A stretch of 64,000 nucleotides of DNA from Brachyspira hampsonii (lineage in GTDB: Bacteria > Spirochaetota > Brachyspiria > Brachyspirales > Brachyspiraceae): positions 9,896-73,895 of the forward strand of contig NZ_MDCO01000001.1 of assembly GCF_001746205.1 (NCBI RefSeq), given 5' to 3'. The notes beneath the pieces were generated by a model. That model did not search any database and had not been told where the DNA came from. It saw only the letters and a list, made by a program, of their open reading frames with translations. The translations under genes and the position numbers were made by a program. Below, in pieces: positions 9,212 to 19,121 of the stretch (positions are counted from its first letter, which is position 1; each line of letters starts with the position of its first letter).

Positions 9212-10015
9212 TTATTTCATTTTTTTAATATCAGCATCCATTTTCTTTTTCCAAAGATCATACATTTTCTTTTTCTCTTCGGATTCTTCATTTTCATTTA
9301 AATATACATGTATTCTTCTTAGGGAGGCTATGATATTTAAAGCCATTTTCATATCATCTAATCTTTTATCTTGAAGTTCATATTTAGTTCTGTATTGTTC
9401 AGCTGCGGAAGCTAATAATTTTTTTACTAGCTCCATCATTTTTACTCTGAATTTATAACCTTCCAATTCAGGACTTAATTCTTTAATATAGTTTTTAAAA
9501 TCTATCATATTTTTGCATATAGTGGCAAATCTAGCTTCAATTTCTATAAAATTTTGGAGCCATTTAGAGTTTTCTCCGTAGCAATATTTGAAATAGTCTA
9601 TGATATATCCGAATGAGCATACAAATTTGTATCTCCATTCATCAGATAATTTATCTTTAAAATATTCATGTATTTCTTCGTTTAAAGAAAGAGAATCATC
9701 AGTATGATTTCCGAATACTTCTTCTAAAAGCATAATAGCTTTATTTATGTATCTTCTTCCGTCATTGAGCTGATTATCAGAACGAACATCTATAAATTCT
9801 ATAGCTATATAACAAATAGTTGCAATATATGAAGATGCCTGAATATATAATACGGCTGCCTCTATTTTTTTAGAAGCTATTTCAAAATTATCTTCTATAG
9901 TAAGTAAATCTTTTTCTGCTTTTACTAATTTTGCTTCTATTCCAGCAAGCAAATTTTTGTATTTATTTTGCATTCTGGAACAATCAGCTTTTGCAGCTTC
10001 GCTTATTTTAGCCAT
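9212..10015 (-). CDS. Hypothetical helical cytoplasmic protein
   Basis: 267 residues with no signal peptide or membrane helix. Predicted almost wholly alpha-helical; the first 60 residues and the Lys/Glu-rich last 50 look like coiled coil. It starts 37 bp after the histidine kinase gene on the same strand and has its own ribosome site (GGAGATAA), so the two are probably co-transcribed. A role in the kinase pathway is a guess from context. Family not recognised. Confidence 0.7.
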   Translation of the reverse strand: MAKISEAAKADCSRMQNKYKNLLAGIEAKLVKAEKDLLTIEDNFEIASKKIEAAVLYIQASSYIATICYIAIEFIDVRSDNQLNDGRRYINKAIMLLEEVFGNHTDDSLSLNEEIHEYFKDKLSDEWRYKFVCSFGYIIDYFKYCYGENSKWLQNFIEIEARFATICKNMIDFKNYIKELSPELEGYKFRVKMMELVKKLLASAAEQYRTKYELQDKRLDDMKMALNIIASLRRIHVYLNENEESEEKKKMYDLWKKKMDADIKKMK

Positions 10016-10052
10016 ATTTTATCTCCACTAAATTATTATCGGAAAATGATTT

Positions 10053-12449
10053 TTAATTATTTAAACTAACAGGTATAGAAACAAAAAAAGTTGTTATTTT
10101 AAAAGCTCCATTAACACTTTTTATCACCATACTTCCGCCATGAGCTTCTACTATTCTTTTGGAAATGGCAAGTCCTATACCGACTCCATGACTTTTTGTT
10201 GTAAAGAATGGAGTAAATACTTTTTCAGCTAATTCCGGTTCTATATATGAATTAGTATTTTCAACTATTATATCTATCATAGATTCTCTGTAAGCATTAT
10301 CATCAAATATTACACTGATAATCGAATCTTCATCACCATTATTTATAGCATCTATGGCATTAATTATCAGATTGGATATAACTTCATTCATTCTGTCGTA
10401 ATCCCATTTTACAACATCTTCTTTCGTGATTTTTACAGCATAGAATTTAATATTTTTTCCGCTTTTTTTAATATATTCTTTTGCTAAAATAGTAAGGTAC
10501 TTAATCATATCATCTATTTTTATATTCTCAACTTCCAGATTAATACTTTTAGCAAATGATAAATTCCTTCTCAAATAATTTTCTAAATTTTCTACCTCAT
10601 TGGCTATTATCTGAGCATAGTTTTTAATATTTTCTTCTTTACTAACCTTCACAAGCCTGTTAGCAAATCCTGCAATAGGTACTATAAAATTTCTAAGATT
10701 ATGAGCCATAGAAGAACTCATCTCACCTATTATAGCCAAACTTTTTAAATCTAATAATGTTTTTTCAGCAGCTTTTAAAGCATTGTTATTTTTTTCTATT
10801 TCATTATAAAGATACGAATATTCTAAAGCTACCGCTGCCTGCCTTCCGAACATTTTTAAATAATCTAAATCATCTTCCGGTATAGGCTTTCCATTATAAG
10901 AATTATCAACTACTACCATACCTATACAGTTTGTGGCATTCATTATAGGTATTATGGCGAAAGGACAGTATCCGAATATATCTGTGTATTTTTTTATTTG
11001 TTCTACTTCCGCACTATTTGTGTTTGTTATATTGATGCTGTTTTTATTGTTGAATACATCAAAGAATAATTTGCAGTTTTCATTATTTGGTATAACAGTA
11101 TTTAAGAATTTCTGATTTAAATCCCAAGAATCTTCCATGCTTCTTCTATCAAAAGAAAGCATTAACTTTTCTCTAAGAGCATATTTATCCAGCTTTTGCA
11201 TATTACTCCATATCATACCTGCTTCCTGAGCATTTGTAGGAGCAACACACATTCTTCCTCTAAATACATTAAATTCTTTATCATAAAGAAAAGCAAATGC
11301 TCTGTTAAAAGCAAATACATCTCCTATTGTTGCTATTGTCAGAAGTAAAAATAATATATCTTCTGTTTTTGAACGCTCTAAGAGAATATTGCTTATATCA
11401 TATAATGTATTCAAACGAGACATATGTTTCAGGTTTTTTTCATTTGCTTTGCTTAATTCTACAATGTTATAATGTTCAGAAATTCTGCTTGCTATATTTG
11501 CTAGAAGCGGATTAAATAAATTAAGATCATTTGTATCAAAATCTCCAAGCGGATTAACTGCATCCGGTATTTTATCTATAACAACTACATAACCTATGCA
11601 ATTATTTTTTACAGATATTCTATTGAATAGTACGGATCTGTTTATGATGCCTCTAAACTTTTCATAATATTTATTGTTTGCTGCATTATTTATATAGAAT
11701 ATGTTTTTATCCCAAAATTCTAATACATAAATATCATCATCAAACATTGAATAATCAAAATTACCAGGAAAGCCATAACTAGATCTAGTATATAACTCAT
11801 CATTTTCATTTCTAAGTCTTATAAATGCTTTATTAGCTGTAAAAATATTTGCAATATCATTTGCTAATTGATTTAAATTATTTTCAAAATCATCAACTTC
11901 GCTTAATTTCAAATATAATTCTCTAAGCAGTTTTAATTGTTTGTCTCTTTCTTTATATGTTACGCTTTGAAGTACATTATTAGCATATACAGCAAAGTGT
12001 CCTATAACATTTTTTATTTCATTAACTATAGAGTTATAGAATTCTATTTTTTTTTCTTTATTTCTAAAAACTACAACTCCTATAGGATTAGCATAGAAAA
12101 ATATAGGAAGTACAAACATAGATGAATAATTTGAAAATACTTCCATATTGGTATGATTAATATTTTCTCCTATAAAAACTTTCTGATCATATAATACATC
12201 TTTACAATGATTGGCCGATATTGGAAAATCAACTTTACATACATAGTACCTGTCAATTCCATATACGCCTCTAAGTATAAGATAATCGCCTTTAGGAAAA
12301 TATACTTCTCCGCAATCAAAATCATAGTACTGACAAGTTTTTTCTAAGAATAAATCAACAACTCTGTCTATTTCATTGGTATTCTCAGCAAAAAGCAGTC
12401 CCATAGATAAATCAGAAAAAAAACTGTCTATAGATTTTCTCTCTTCCAT
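10053..12449 (-). CDS. GAF-domain sensor histidine kinase
   Basis: 798-residue soluble kinase without membrane helices. Three GAF-like regions (about 15-165, 180-335, 345-545) are followed by a short coiled coil, a phosphoacceptor helix with His583 in SSMAHNLRNF, and a HATPase_c domain. The N box is NLIINAIDAI; the F and G2 boxes are FTPFFTTKSHGVGIGLAIS. The usual G1 box (DxGxG) is missing and reads VENTNSYIEPE. It probably senses a cytosolic signal or small molecule through the GAF domains. No partner response regulator is adjacent; the next gene encodes a helical protein of unknown role. Confidence 0.9.
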   Translation of the reverse strand: MEERKSIDSFFSDLSMGLLFAENTNEIDRVVDLFLEKTCQYYDFDCGEVYFPKGDYLILRGVYGIDRYYVCKVDFPISANHCKDVLYDQKVFIGENINHTNMEVFSNYSSMFVLPIFFYANPIGVVVFRNKEKKIEFYNSIVNEIKNVIGHFAVYANNVLQSVTYKERDKQLKLLRELYLKLSEVDDFENNLNQLANDIANIFTANKAFIRLRNENDELYTRSSYGFPGNFDYSMFDDDIYVLEFWDKNIFYINNAANNKYYEKFRGIINRSVLFNRISVKNNCIGYVVVIDKIPDAVNPLGDFDTNDLNLFNPLLANIASRISEHYNIVELSKANEKNLKHMSRLNTLYDISNILLERSKTEDILFLLLTIATIGDVFAFNRAFAFLYDKEFNVFRGRMCVAPTNAQEAGMIWSNMQKLDKYALREKLMLSFDRRSMEDSWDLNQKFLNTVIPNNENCKLFFDVFNNKNSINITNTNSAEVEQIKKYTDIFGYCPFAIIPIMNATNCIGMVVVDNSYNGKPIPEDDLDYLKMFGRQAAVALEYSYLYNEIEKNNNALKAAEKTLLDLKSLAIIGEMSSSMAHNLRNFIVPIAGFANRLVKVSKEENIKNYAQIIANEVENLENYLRRNLSFAKSINLEVENIKIDDMIKYLTILAKEYIKKSGKNIKFYAVKITKEDVVKWDYDRMNEVISNLIINAIDAINNGDEDSIISVIFDDNAYRESMIDIIVENTNSYIEPELAEKVFTPFFTTKSHGVGIGLAISKRIVEAHGGSMVIKSVNGAFKITTFFVSIPVSLNN

Positions 12450-12485
12450 AAAATCAACTTCCTATTTTTTATCAAATACTTTTAC

Positions 12486-13883
12486 CTATAAAGTAAATAT
12501 TTTTAATTCATACGGCAATATATCTATAGTTTCTGTAATGTTTTCTATTTTGTTTTCAAATGATATATCTTTTTTTATGCCGTATTCTTTTGTATCTAAT
12601 TTTCTAGTTTTAGAAGTTATATTAACTATAATTAAAAGTTTATCGTTTTCATTTAAATTAAATTTATAAAACTTTCTAAAAGGATCTTTTTCTTTTTTTT
12701 CTTTATAATTTTTTTCTTGTTCATAATATCCATAATGAGTATCGGTTTCTTTTTTCAATTTATCTAGTTTCTTTTTTTCTTCTATGTCAATGGAAACTAT
12801 TTTACCGCAGTCTGCAAGTATAGTATTATTTTTTATATAATTAGTTATATCTTTTATGTATTCGCTTAAATCATAGCTTATATTTTCATAATCTTTTTCA
12901 TTACCGCCTACAACATTGCATCTTTTCAGGAATCCGTACTCATCACCCAAAGTTATCATCCACATATCGCATACTATTGCTGTAAATAAGAAAGTCTGTT
13001 TTACTCTCCATATATTTCCGTCATATTCTGAAATAAGCCTTTTGGTGTCATGATTGCTTGGAAATGCTACTTGCATGCATTTTTCTCTTGCCAGATCATA
13101 CTGTTCTATAAACCATTCGCCTTCATAATCCCACCATTTAGCACTGCTTGCCACATAATCAAAACCAGCATCAATTAATTTCTCAGTATCCTCCATAGAG
13201 CAGCCTAAACTTTCAGCAAAGAATACAGCTTCATTATTAATTTGTTTAGCATTATATATTAAATATTTCCATAATTTTTTAGGGACTTTATATGCCGCAT
13301 CGCATCTGAATCCGCTGAATCCTAAATCGAGATTATGTTTTATTAAATCATTCCAATAAAACCATATAGGATTTAATATTTCATTATCATTAATATTCTG
13401 ATTATCTTTATTATCAGTGTTATCAGTATTTTCCTCTTCGTCTTTTTCATTTGGATCTATTTTGTTATTGAACATAGCCAAATCGCCCCATTCAATCCAT
13501 TTTCCATTATCCCAAGCTCCGGGAGACTGCAAAACTCCGTCTTTGGTTTTATACCATTCAAAATGTTCATTAACAAGATTACAATCTTTTGATGAATGGT
13601 TAATAACCAAATCCATCATTACTTTTATTTTTTGATTATTACAATAGGCAATGAAATCTTTCAATTCTTTTTCTGCGATTTCTTGTTCAGAACTAGTGAA
13701 AAAAGCAGGGTTATATTTATAATAATATTTTGTAGCGTATAAACTTCCGCTAAATCCGGGATATGTTATAGGATTAATGTATAACCATTCAAATCCCATA
13801 TTCTTAACCCTATCAATATGGCTGTACCAATTTTTTATATGCCCTAAAAGAGGCGGAAATAAATTATATCCAGATATTTTCAT
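12486..13883 (-). CDS. GH13 alpha-amylase family glycosyl hydrolase
   Basis: 465 residues forming a (beta/alpha)8 GH13 enzyme acting on alpha-glucans or related sugars. Family regions are visible: DLVINH (Asp91, Asn95, His96), GFRCDAA with the nucleophile Asp195, FFAESLG with acid/base Glu224, and SNHD with Asp279 as transition-state stabiliser. No signal peptide, so probably cytoplasmic, perhaps for glycogen or maltooligosaccharide handling. An acidic, Asn-rich insertion (residues about 143-168) sits between regions I and II and looks like a low-complexity loop. It lies 36 bp upstream of the kinase gene on the same strand. Confidence 0.88.
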   Translation of the reverse strand: MKISGYNLFPPLLGHIKNWYSHIDRVKNMGFEWLYINPITYPGFSGSLYATKYYYKYNPAFFTSSEQEIAEKELKDFIAYCNNQKIKVMMDLVINHSSKDCNLVNEHFEWYKTKDGVLQSPGAWDNGKWIEWGDLAMFNNKIDPNEKDEEENTDNTDNKDNQNINDNEILNPIWFYWNDLIKHNLDLGFSGFRCDAAYKVPKKLWKYLIYNAKQINNEAVFFAESLGCSMEDTEKLIDAGFDYVASSAKWWDYEGEWFIEQYDLAREKCMQVAFPSNHDTKRLISEYDGNIWRVKQTFLFTAIVCDMWMITLGDEYGFLKRCNVVGGNEKDYENISYDLSEYIKDITNYIKNNTILADCGKIVSIDIEEKKKLDKLKKETDTHYGYYEQEKNYKEKKEKDPFRKFYKFNLNENDKLLIIVNITSKTRKLDTKEYGIKKDISFENKIENITETIDILPYELKIFTL

Positions 13884-14060
13884 GTCTTTATTATATATAA
13901 TTAAAGAAAAAAAACAACTTTTTATATATTTTTGTTAATAAAAAACATTATAGTAGTTTTTATTAAATGTATAATATACTGCATTATATATTAATAAGTG
14001 TATTATAAAAATTATATAAATTATTTTCTTCAGCATTTGTGATGAAGTTTATATATATTA

Positions 14061-14088
14061 TTGATTTTAATTTTTTCTATTATATAAT
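14061..14088 (+). promoter_or_regulatory. Sigma-70-type promoter
   Basis: TTGATT at 14061-14066 and TATAAT at 14083-14088 with a 16-bp spacer, 38 bp before the receiver-PilZ start codon. It would drive the 14126 gene and probably thiD. Confidence 0.6.
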
Positions 14089-14125
14089 GTAATAACAATA
14101 TAATTAATTTTTCAGGTATAAAATT

Positions 14126-14833
14126 ATGAGAGTATTAATTTATGATTCATCTTTACAGATAAGAGATAGTCTTATCAGTATTCTTATTACAGCAGGATAT
14201 GAAGTTGTTGCTGTGAAGGATAAAAATAATATTTTGAGTATGTTTGGCAAACTTCCTTTTTCTATTGCTATTATAGAAATTGGGGAAAATGATACTGAAA
14301 TGGAGAGTATACTTGAAAAAATATATTTAGATGACAGATATCATGGAGTGCATGTTATAGTTCATGTTGCAGATCCTAGCCGGGAATTTTTCACTAAGAT
14401 GATGAGAATAGGTGTTTCAGGTTTTTTATTAAAGCCTTTTAATGAAAAAGATTTTTTAAATAGATTTAATGTTTTGATAGAAAAGGCTGGAGTTAAACCT
14501 AAAAAACTAAAACATATAGTAATAAACAATTTAGATAATTTCAAATTGGTATTTAGGCATGACGGAGTAAGACAGATTCTTCATGGTATGATAATAGAAA
14601 TGTCTCCGATAGGGTTAAAATTTATTATGCCGCCTGAAGAAGCTAGTATAGAAGTGGGGCATATTATAAAGAATGCTTCTATGTCTATTAGTTCTTATAA
14701 AATAAGTTTTTCTATTAATATACTAGAAAAAATAGGCAATGAATATATAGGTGAATTTAGTGATTTATCAGCATTTAATACTAAATTGATATGTAAATTT
14801 ATATATGATAAATACATAGAAAAATTAAAATGA
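14126..14833 (+). CDS. Degenerate receiver domain fused to PilZ-like domain
   Basis: 235 residues. Residues 1-120 have the receiver fold: acidic residue Asp7, and conserved Lys103 in FLLKPF. At the phosphoacceptor position the sequence is IAIIEIGE, with Glu51 in place of Asp, and the switch Ser/Thr is replaced (VIVHVAD). It is therefore probably not phosphorylated and may be locked in one state. Residues about 130-235 resemble PilZ (EMSPIGLKF in place of D-x-S-x-x-G), although the Arg motif for cyclic di-GMP is not clear. A good promoter lies upstream; thiD follows by 28 bp. Confidence 0.75.
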   Translation: MRVLIYDSSLQIRDSLISILITAGYEVVAVKDKNNILSMFGKLPFSIAIIEIGENDTEMESILEKIYLDDRYHGVHVIVHVADPSREFFTKMMRIGVSGFLLKPFNEKDFLNRFNVLIEKAGVKPKKLKHIVINNLDNFKLVFRHDGVRQILHGMIIEMSPIGLKFIMPPEEASIEVGHIIKNASMSISSYKISFSINILEKIGNEYIGEFSDLSAFNTKLICKFIYDKYIEKLK

Positions 14834-14861
14834 TATTATTTATTATTATAGGAGTTTCACA

Positions 14862-15671
14862 ATGTTAAAGGCTTTAACAATAGCGGGATTTGATGGTTCC
14901 GGAGGTGCGGGTATACAGGCAGATTTGAAAACTTTTTCTGCTTTGGGCTGTTATGGAATGTGTGTACTTACGGCATTACCTGTACAGAATACTCAGGGTG
15001 TGAGAAACTGCTATGAAATAGAATTAAAGGCTATAAAAGAACAATTAGAATGCATATTTGATGATATTATACCTGATGCCATAAAGATAGGAATGCTTTT
15101 TAATAGTGATATAATAAAGTTAGTTGCTGATTTTTTAGAAAATAATGCTAAAAATATACCTATAGTAGTTGATCCTGTAATGGTAGCTAAAAGCGGAGAT
15201 AGACTTCTTTTGGAGGAGGCAGTGGATAGTTTGAAAAAATATATACTTCCTATTGCTGCCATTGTAACTCCGAATATACCTGAAGCTGAAGATTTGACTT
15301 TAAAAAAAATAAAAACAGATGATGATATGATAGAAGCTGCTGATGATATACTTGATATGGGGGCAAAAAATGTTATGCTTAAAGGCGGACATTTGGAAGG
15401 TCAATTATCAAGAGATTTATTTATGAATAAAGAAAGCAAAGAGTTTTTAGATGCTTTAAGAATAGATACAAAAAATACTCATGGTACAGGATGCACTCTT
15501 TCTGCAGCAATATGCAGTTATATGGCTCATGGAAAAACTCCTCTTGAGGCTTCAAAATTAGGAAAAGAGTATTTATTTAATGCATTAAAGGCTGCCAAAA
15601 CTGACAGTGTAGGAAAAGGTCATGGTCCTGTTCATCATTTTTATGAGGCTTGGAAGCATTTAAGTATATAA
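14862..15671 (+). CDS. thiD: Hydroxymethylpyrimidine/phosphomethylpyrimidine kinase
   Basis: 269 residues, normal length for ThiD, which phosphorylates HMP and HMP-P in thiamine synthesis or salvage. The substrate-binding segment reads GFDGSGGAGIQADLKTF near residue 9, the metal/phosphate motif DPVMVAKSGD lies near 106, and the anion-hole motif THGTGCTLSAA near 206. No other thiamine genes are adjacent and the 28-bp gap upstream has no room for a TPP riboswitch. Ribosome site TAGGAG. Read-through from the receiver-PilZ gene is likely. The gene ends before a shared terminator. Confidence 0.95.
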   Translation: MLKALTIAGFDGSGGAGIQADLKTFSALGCYGMCVLTALPVQNTQGVRNCYEIELKAIKEQLECIFDDIIPDAIKIGMLFNSDIIKLVADFLENNAKNIPIVVDPVMVAKSGDRLLLEEAVDSLKKYILPIAAIVTPNIPEAEDLTLKKIKTDDDMIEAADDILDMGAKNVMLKGGHLEGQLSRDLFMNKESKEFLDALRIDTKNTHGTGCTLSAAICSYMAHGKTPLEASKLGKEYLFNALKAAKTDSVGKGHGPVHHFYEAWKHLSI

Positions 15672-15808
15672 TTTATTTCTAGTATTTATATATTGTAATT
15701 CATTTATAATAAAAATTGTTAGCATCTGTTAAGTTTATTTGGCATATATTATTAGCTAATAAAATTTATATGATAAATAAAATAATTTTTAATATTTTTT
15801 TATTAAAT

Positions 15809-15845
15809 AAAAAAAGGACTTTATATTTCTATAAAGCCCTTTTTT
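15809..15845. terminator. Bidirectional terminator
   Basis: An A-run followed by GGACTTTATA pairs with TATAAAGCCC and a T-run. It serves thiD on the plus strand and the lipoprotein gene on the minus strand, which converge here. Confidence 0.8.
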
Positions 15846-15858
15846 GTTTGATAATTTT

Positions 15859-16620
15859 TTATTTAACTTCTTTTAATGTACCTTTTAAAGTTAAAGTGTC
15901 ATTTTCAAAAGTACCCTGCAAATCTCCCTGCCAATAAGGTATGCCGTCTTTTGCTTTATCAGTAATCATTTGAATATCAGTAAAATTCATGTCATTAGAA
16001 ATTTGAGATGTACTTATTTTGTTATTATCTAAGCCATAACCTATTTTGAATATTCCATTAGTATCAGATTTTAATTCATAAACCCAAGGATAAACTGTAG
16101 GACCTCCTGCATGAGCATATCTTATGGTAATCACTCCTGTTTCATCTTTAGTAACTCCTGTTCCTGTAATCATAGGACCATTAGTTCCGTCTAAAGTTTT
16201 TTGTGATACTCCTGTTCCTGTCATACCGTCAAAATTATAAGTTTTAGCAGGTGCAACTCCGTAAAGTACAAAGAATCCAAATCCTCTTTCTATTTTATTA
16301 TTTGCATATTGTTTATTTTCGTATCTGTATGAGTCCCAAGATTTAGTAGCTCCCTTTGGAGTTGAAGCTCCTGTTTCAGCATCTACCTTAGCATCAATAT
16401 TGCCGTAAGTTCCTGAAACTTTTAAATATGAGTTTTGCATTAAATTATTATCATCATTAGCCATTTCACCGAATACAGCCTGAAAGTCTATATCCATAGT
16501 TCCAGCTTCAGATGATGCATTACTATTTGATGTTCCATTCTGATTTGATGTTGTATCCGTTTTTGTACATGAAAATACTAAAATAGATATAAATAGTAAT
16601 ATAGGTATGATTTTTTTCAT
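15859..16620 (-). CDS. Hypothetical lipoprotein
   Basis: 253-residue predicted lipoprotein; signal peptide with lipobox VFSC, Cys18 acylated. Residues 19-42 are a Ser/Asn/Thr-rich linker. The rest is beta-rich, with Gly/Thr-rich strands (MTGTGVSQKTLDGTNGP) and a C-terminal TFENDTLTLKGTLKEV strand pair suggesting a beta-sandwich or barrel-like lipid-binding fold. Ribosome site AAGGAG. Convergent with thiD across a shared terminator. No family recognised. Confidence 0.75.
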   Translation of the reverse strand: MKKIIPILLFISILVFSCTKTDTTSNQNGTSNSNASSEAGTMDIDFQAVFGEMANDDNNLMQNSYLKVSGTYGNIDAKVDAETGASTPKGATKSWDSYRYENKQYANNKIERGFGFFVLYGVAPAKTYNFDGMTGTGVSQKTLDGTNGPMITGTGVTKDETGVITIRYAHAGGPTVYPWVYELKSDTNGIFKIGYGLDNNKISTSQISNDMNFTDIQMITDKAKDGIPYWQGDLQGTFENDTLTLKGTLKEVK

Positions 16621-16724
16621 TTTTTCTCCTTTTTTTGTATTAGTTATATAATAAAATATATAGAAAATATTACAATAAGAAAATGTAAATTTTTTTTATA
16701 TTTGATAAATTATATAGTTAATAC

Positions 16725-16763
16725 AAAAAAGCACCTCCATTTTATAATAAATGAAAGTGCCTT
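16725..16763 (-). terminator. Terminator of glyS
   Basis: On the minus strand, GGCACTTTCATTT pairs with AAATGGAGGTGC and is followed by a T-run, 26 bp beyond the glyS stop codon. Confidence 0.75.
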
Positions 16764-16788
16764 TGATAATGATTTATTTAATTATTTT

Positions 16789-18882
16789 TTATTTTACCAA
16801 ACTAGAGAAATCAAGCATATTTTTAAAAATTTTATCTACTGAAGAAAGCAAAGCTATACGATTATTTTTTATTTTTTCATCATCTACATTCACCATAATA
16901 TCTTTGAAGAATTTGTCTAATGGTTCATAAAGGCTTGCCAATAAAGCAAATGTTTTTTCATAATCTCTATTTTCCATAAGTTTATTAACTTCATTCAATT
17001 TTTCTTTATATGTATTGTATAGAGATTTTTCTGCTTCCTCTTTTAATAATGATTCATCTAAGTTCACATCTTTAGCAGATTTAATCATGTTTTTAATTCT
17101 TTTAAATACTAATAAAAGATTTGAGAATAGTGCATCATTTTTCTTTCTAAATTCATCAATGGCTTCTATTTTTAAGTAAGCGTCATACATATCGTCTATT
17201 CCTGTAGAAAGAACGCCTGCAACGGAATCTTTAGAAAAATCAATATCATTTTCAAAACGGGATTTAAAGAACTCAAATATATCTTTTACTAAATCTTCGC
17301 TTTTATTATTTCTTGCATCTTTAGGCATAGAATTAATTGACTGTTCTATTAATTTTTTAAGATTAACATGCTTTTTAGATTTTATAAGTATATTAATAAT
17401 ACCTAAAGCCTGTCTTCTTAAAGCATTAGGGTCTTGAGAACCTGTTGGTATATCTCCTACATAAAATCCAGCTGCTATATTATCCATTTTGTCAAGTATA
17501 GCTATAGCCTTACCTGTGTCATTTGAAGGTATTTCATCGGAAGCAAATAAAGGTCTGTACTGTTCATTGATAGCTAAAGCAGCATCGTCATTAAGATTCA
17601 TAGCTTTTGCAAAATATCCGCCCATTATACCCTGAAGCTCTGGGAAGTTATAAACCATATTGCTTACTAAATCTGATTTCATATATTTAATAGCTTTAAG
17701 TATATTTTCTTTATCTTTTTCATATCCTAAAAGTGTTATTAAAAGCTCAGAGTTTTTCTCGAGTCTTTTTACTTTATCAGCAACACTTCCAAGCTCTTTT
17801 CTGAACATAAGCATTTCAAGTCTTTCATTCATTTCGTCCATACCTTTTCTTATATCCTCTTGGTATAAGAATCTTCCGTCTGAAAGTCTTGCTGTTAAAA
17901 CTCTTATATTTCCAGCTATTATCTGAGGAGTTTTAGGCTGATTAGCTGTTATTACAAATACATTAGTTAAAGAACCGTCTTTTTTACATAATGGGAAGTA
18001 TTTCTGATGTTCTATCATTTCGCTTGTTAATACTTCTTTAGGAACTTCCAAAAATTTAGAGTCAAATTCAGCTGTAAGTAAGTACGGCTCCTCTGTCAAA
18101 TCCACAACTATTTCAGATACTTTTTTCTTAGAAACTGCCTCAAAACCAAGCTCTTTTTCTATATTTTCTAATTGATTTATAATATTTTCTAATCTTTTTT
18201 CTCTTGAAACTACAACATGTTTTTCTAATAATATTTTTTCATAGTCTTTAGGGTTATTAATTTCTTTAAATTCCGGTGAAAGAAGTCTATGTCCTGTTAT
18301 TTTATTATTAGTTTCTATTCCAGCAACTGAAGTTTTAATAATTTCATTTCCGAATAATGCTATTACATTTCTTATAGGACGAACAAAAGCAAAGTCTTTG
18401 TTTCCCCATCTCATTTTCTTTTTAAAATCTATACTTGAAACAATACTTTCTAGTTTTTCTTCAAATAGTTTTTTAGTTTCTATACCTTTTTTTTCTTTTT
18501 TTACAAAAATATATTTTTTTCCATTTACTTCTTTTATATATGGTTTATCAAATGATTCATTTTCATCAATATTTTTTACTGAATTAGCATCAATGTTGTG
18601 AGATTTCAAAAAACCTTCTCCTGCTTTTGTAGGATTACCGTCTTTAAAAGCACTTTCAAATAAAGGTCCTCTAAATTCTATAACTTCATCTTTTGATTTT
18701 TCTTCTATGTTTTCTGCTAAAATTGCTAATCTTCTTGGGGTAGTGTATGAGTTAACAGAACTGAAATTAATACCATTGTTTTTTAATGTATTTTCTATTA
18801 TTTTTTTAAAACTCATACTTGCAGGATATGCAAAATCTGCAGGTATCTCCTCAACCAATATTTCAATGAGTAAATCTTTCAC
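16789..18882 (-). CDS. glyS: Glycine--tRNA ligase beta subunit
   Basis: 697 residues, the normal length of the beta subunit of the heterotetrameric glycyl-tRNA synthetase, which supplies tRNA recognition. The N-terminus LLIEILVEEIPADF and motifs FRGPLF, GHRLLSP and LTEEPYLL are diagnostic, and the helical C-terminal HD-type and anticodon-binding regions are complete. The start is a GTG after an AAGGAAA ribosome site. The alpha subunit gene glyQ is not adjacent, so the pair is split in this genome. Confidence 0.96.
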   Translation of the reverse strand: MKDLLIEILVEEIPADFAYPASMSFKKIIENTLKNNGINFSSVNSYTTPRRLAILAENIEEKSKDEVIEFRGPLFESAFKDGNPTKAGEGFLKSHNIDANSVKNIDENESFDKPYIKEVNGKKYIFVKKEKKGIETKKLFEEKLESIVSSIDFKKKMRWGNKDFAFVRPIRNVIALFGNEIIKTSVAGIETNNKITGHRLLSPEFKEINNPKDYEKILLEKHVVVSREKRLENIINQLENIEKELGFEAVSKKKVSEIVVDLTEEPYLLTAEFDSKFLEVPKEVLTSEMIEHQKYFPLCKKDGSLTNVFVITANQPKTPQIIAGNIRVLTARLSDGRFLYQEDIRKGMDEMNERLEMLMFRKELGSVADKVKRLEKNSELLITLLGYEKDKENILKAIKYMKSDLVSNMVYNFPELQGIMGGYFAKAMNLNDDAALAINEQYRPLFASDEIPSNDTGKAIAILDKMDNIAAGFYVGDIPTGSQDPNALRRQALGIINILIKSKKHVNLKKLIEQSINSMPKDARNNKSEDLVKDIFEFFKSRFENDIDFSKDSVAGVLSTGIDDMYDAYLKIEAIDEFRKKNDALFSNLLLVFKRIKNMIKSAKDVNLDESLLKEEAEKSLYNTYKEKLNEVNKLMENRDYEKTFALLASLYEPLDKFFKDIMVNVDDEKIKNNRIALLSSVDKIFKNMLDFSSLVK

Positions 18883-19121
18883 TTTAATTTTCCTTAAAAT
18901 AATAATTATTAATGTCCTATATTGTATATTTATAGTATAAAAAAAACAATATTTTTTGAATGTTAATTTTCAATTTTGTTAACTATTTGTTTATTTGTAA
19001 GGTTATATTAATAAAGAATAAGAATATTTAAAGAAAATAATCATTATTTTACGATAATATATAATAAGATATTGATTTTATATCATTAATATACTATATT
19101 TATAAATTGGAAGATTTTAAT

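Noticed and set aside
14834-14861. TPP riboswitch upstream of thiD
   Set aside because: Only 28 bp separate thiD from the previous gene; no room for the aptamer and no conserved CTGAGA element.
15716-15937. 73-codon open frame on the plus strand
   Set aside because: Runs through the bidirectional terminator and into the antisense of the lipoprotein gene.
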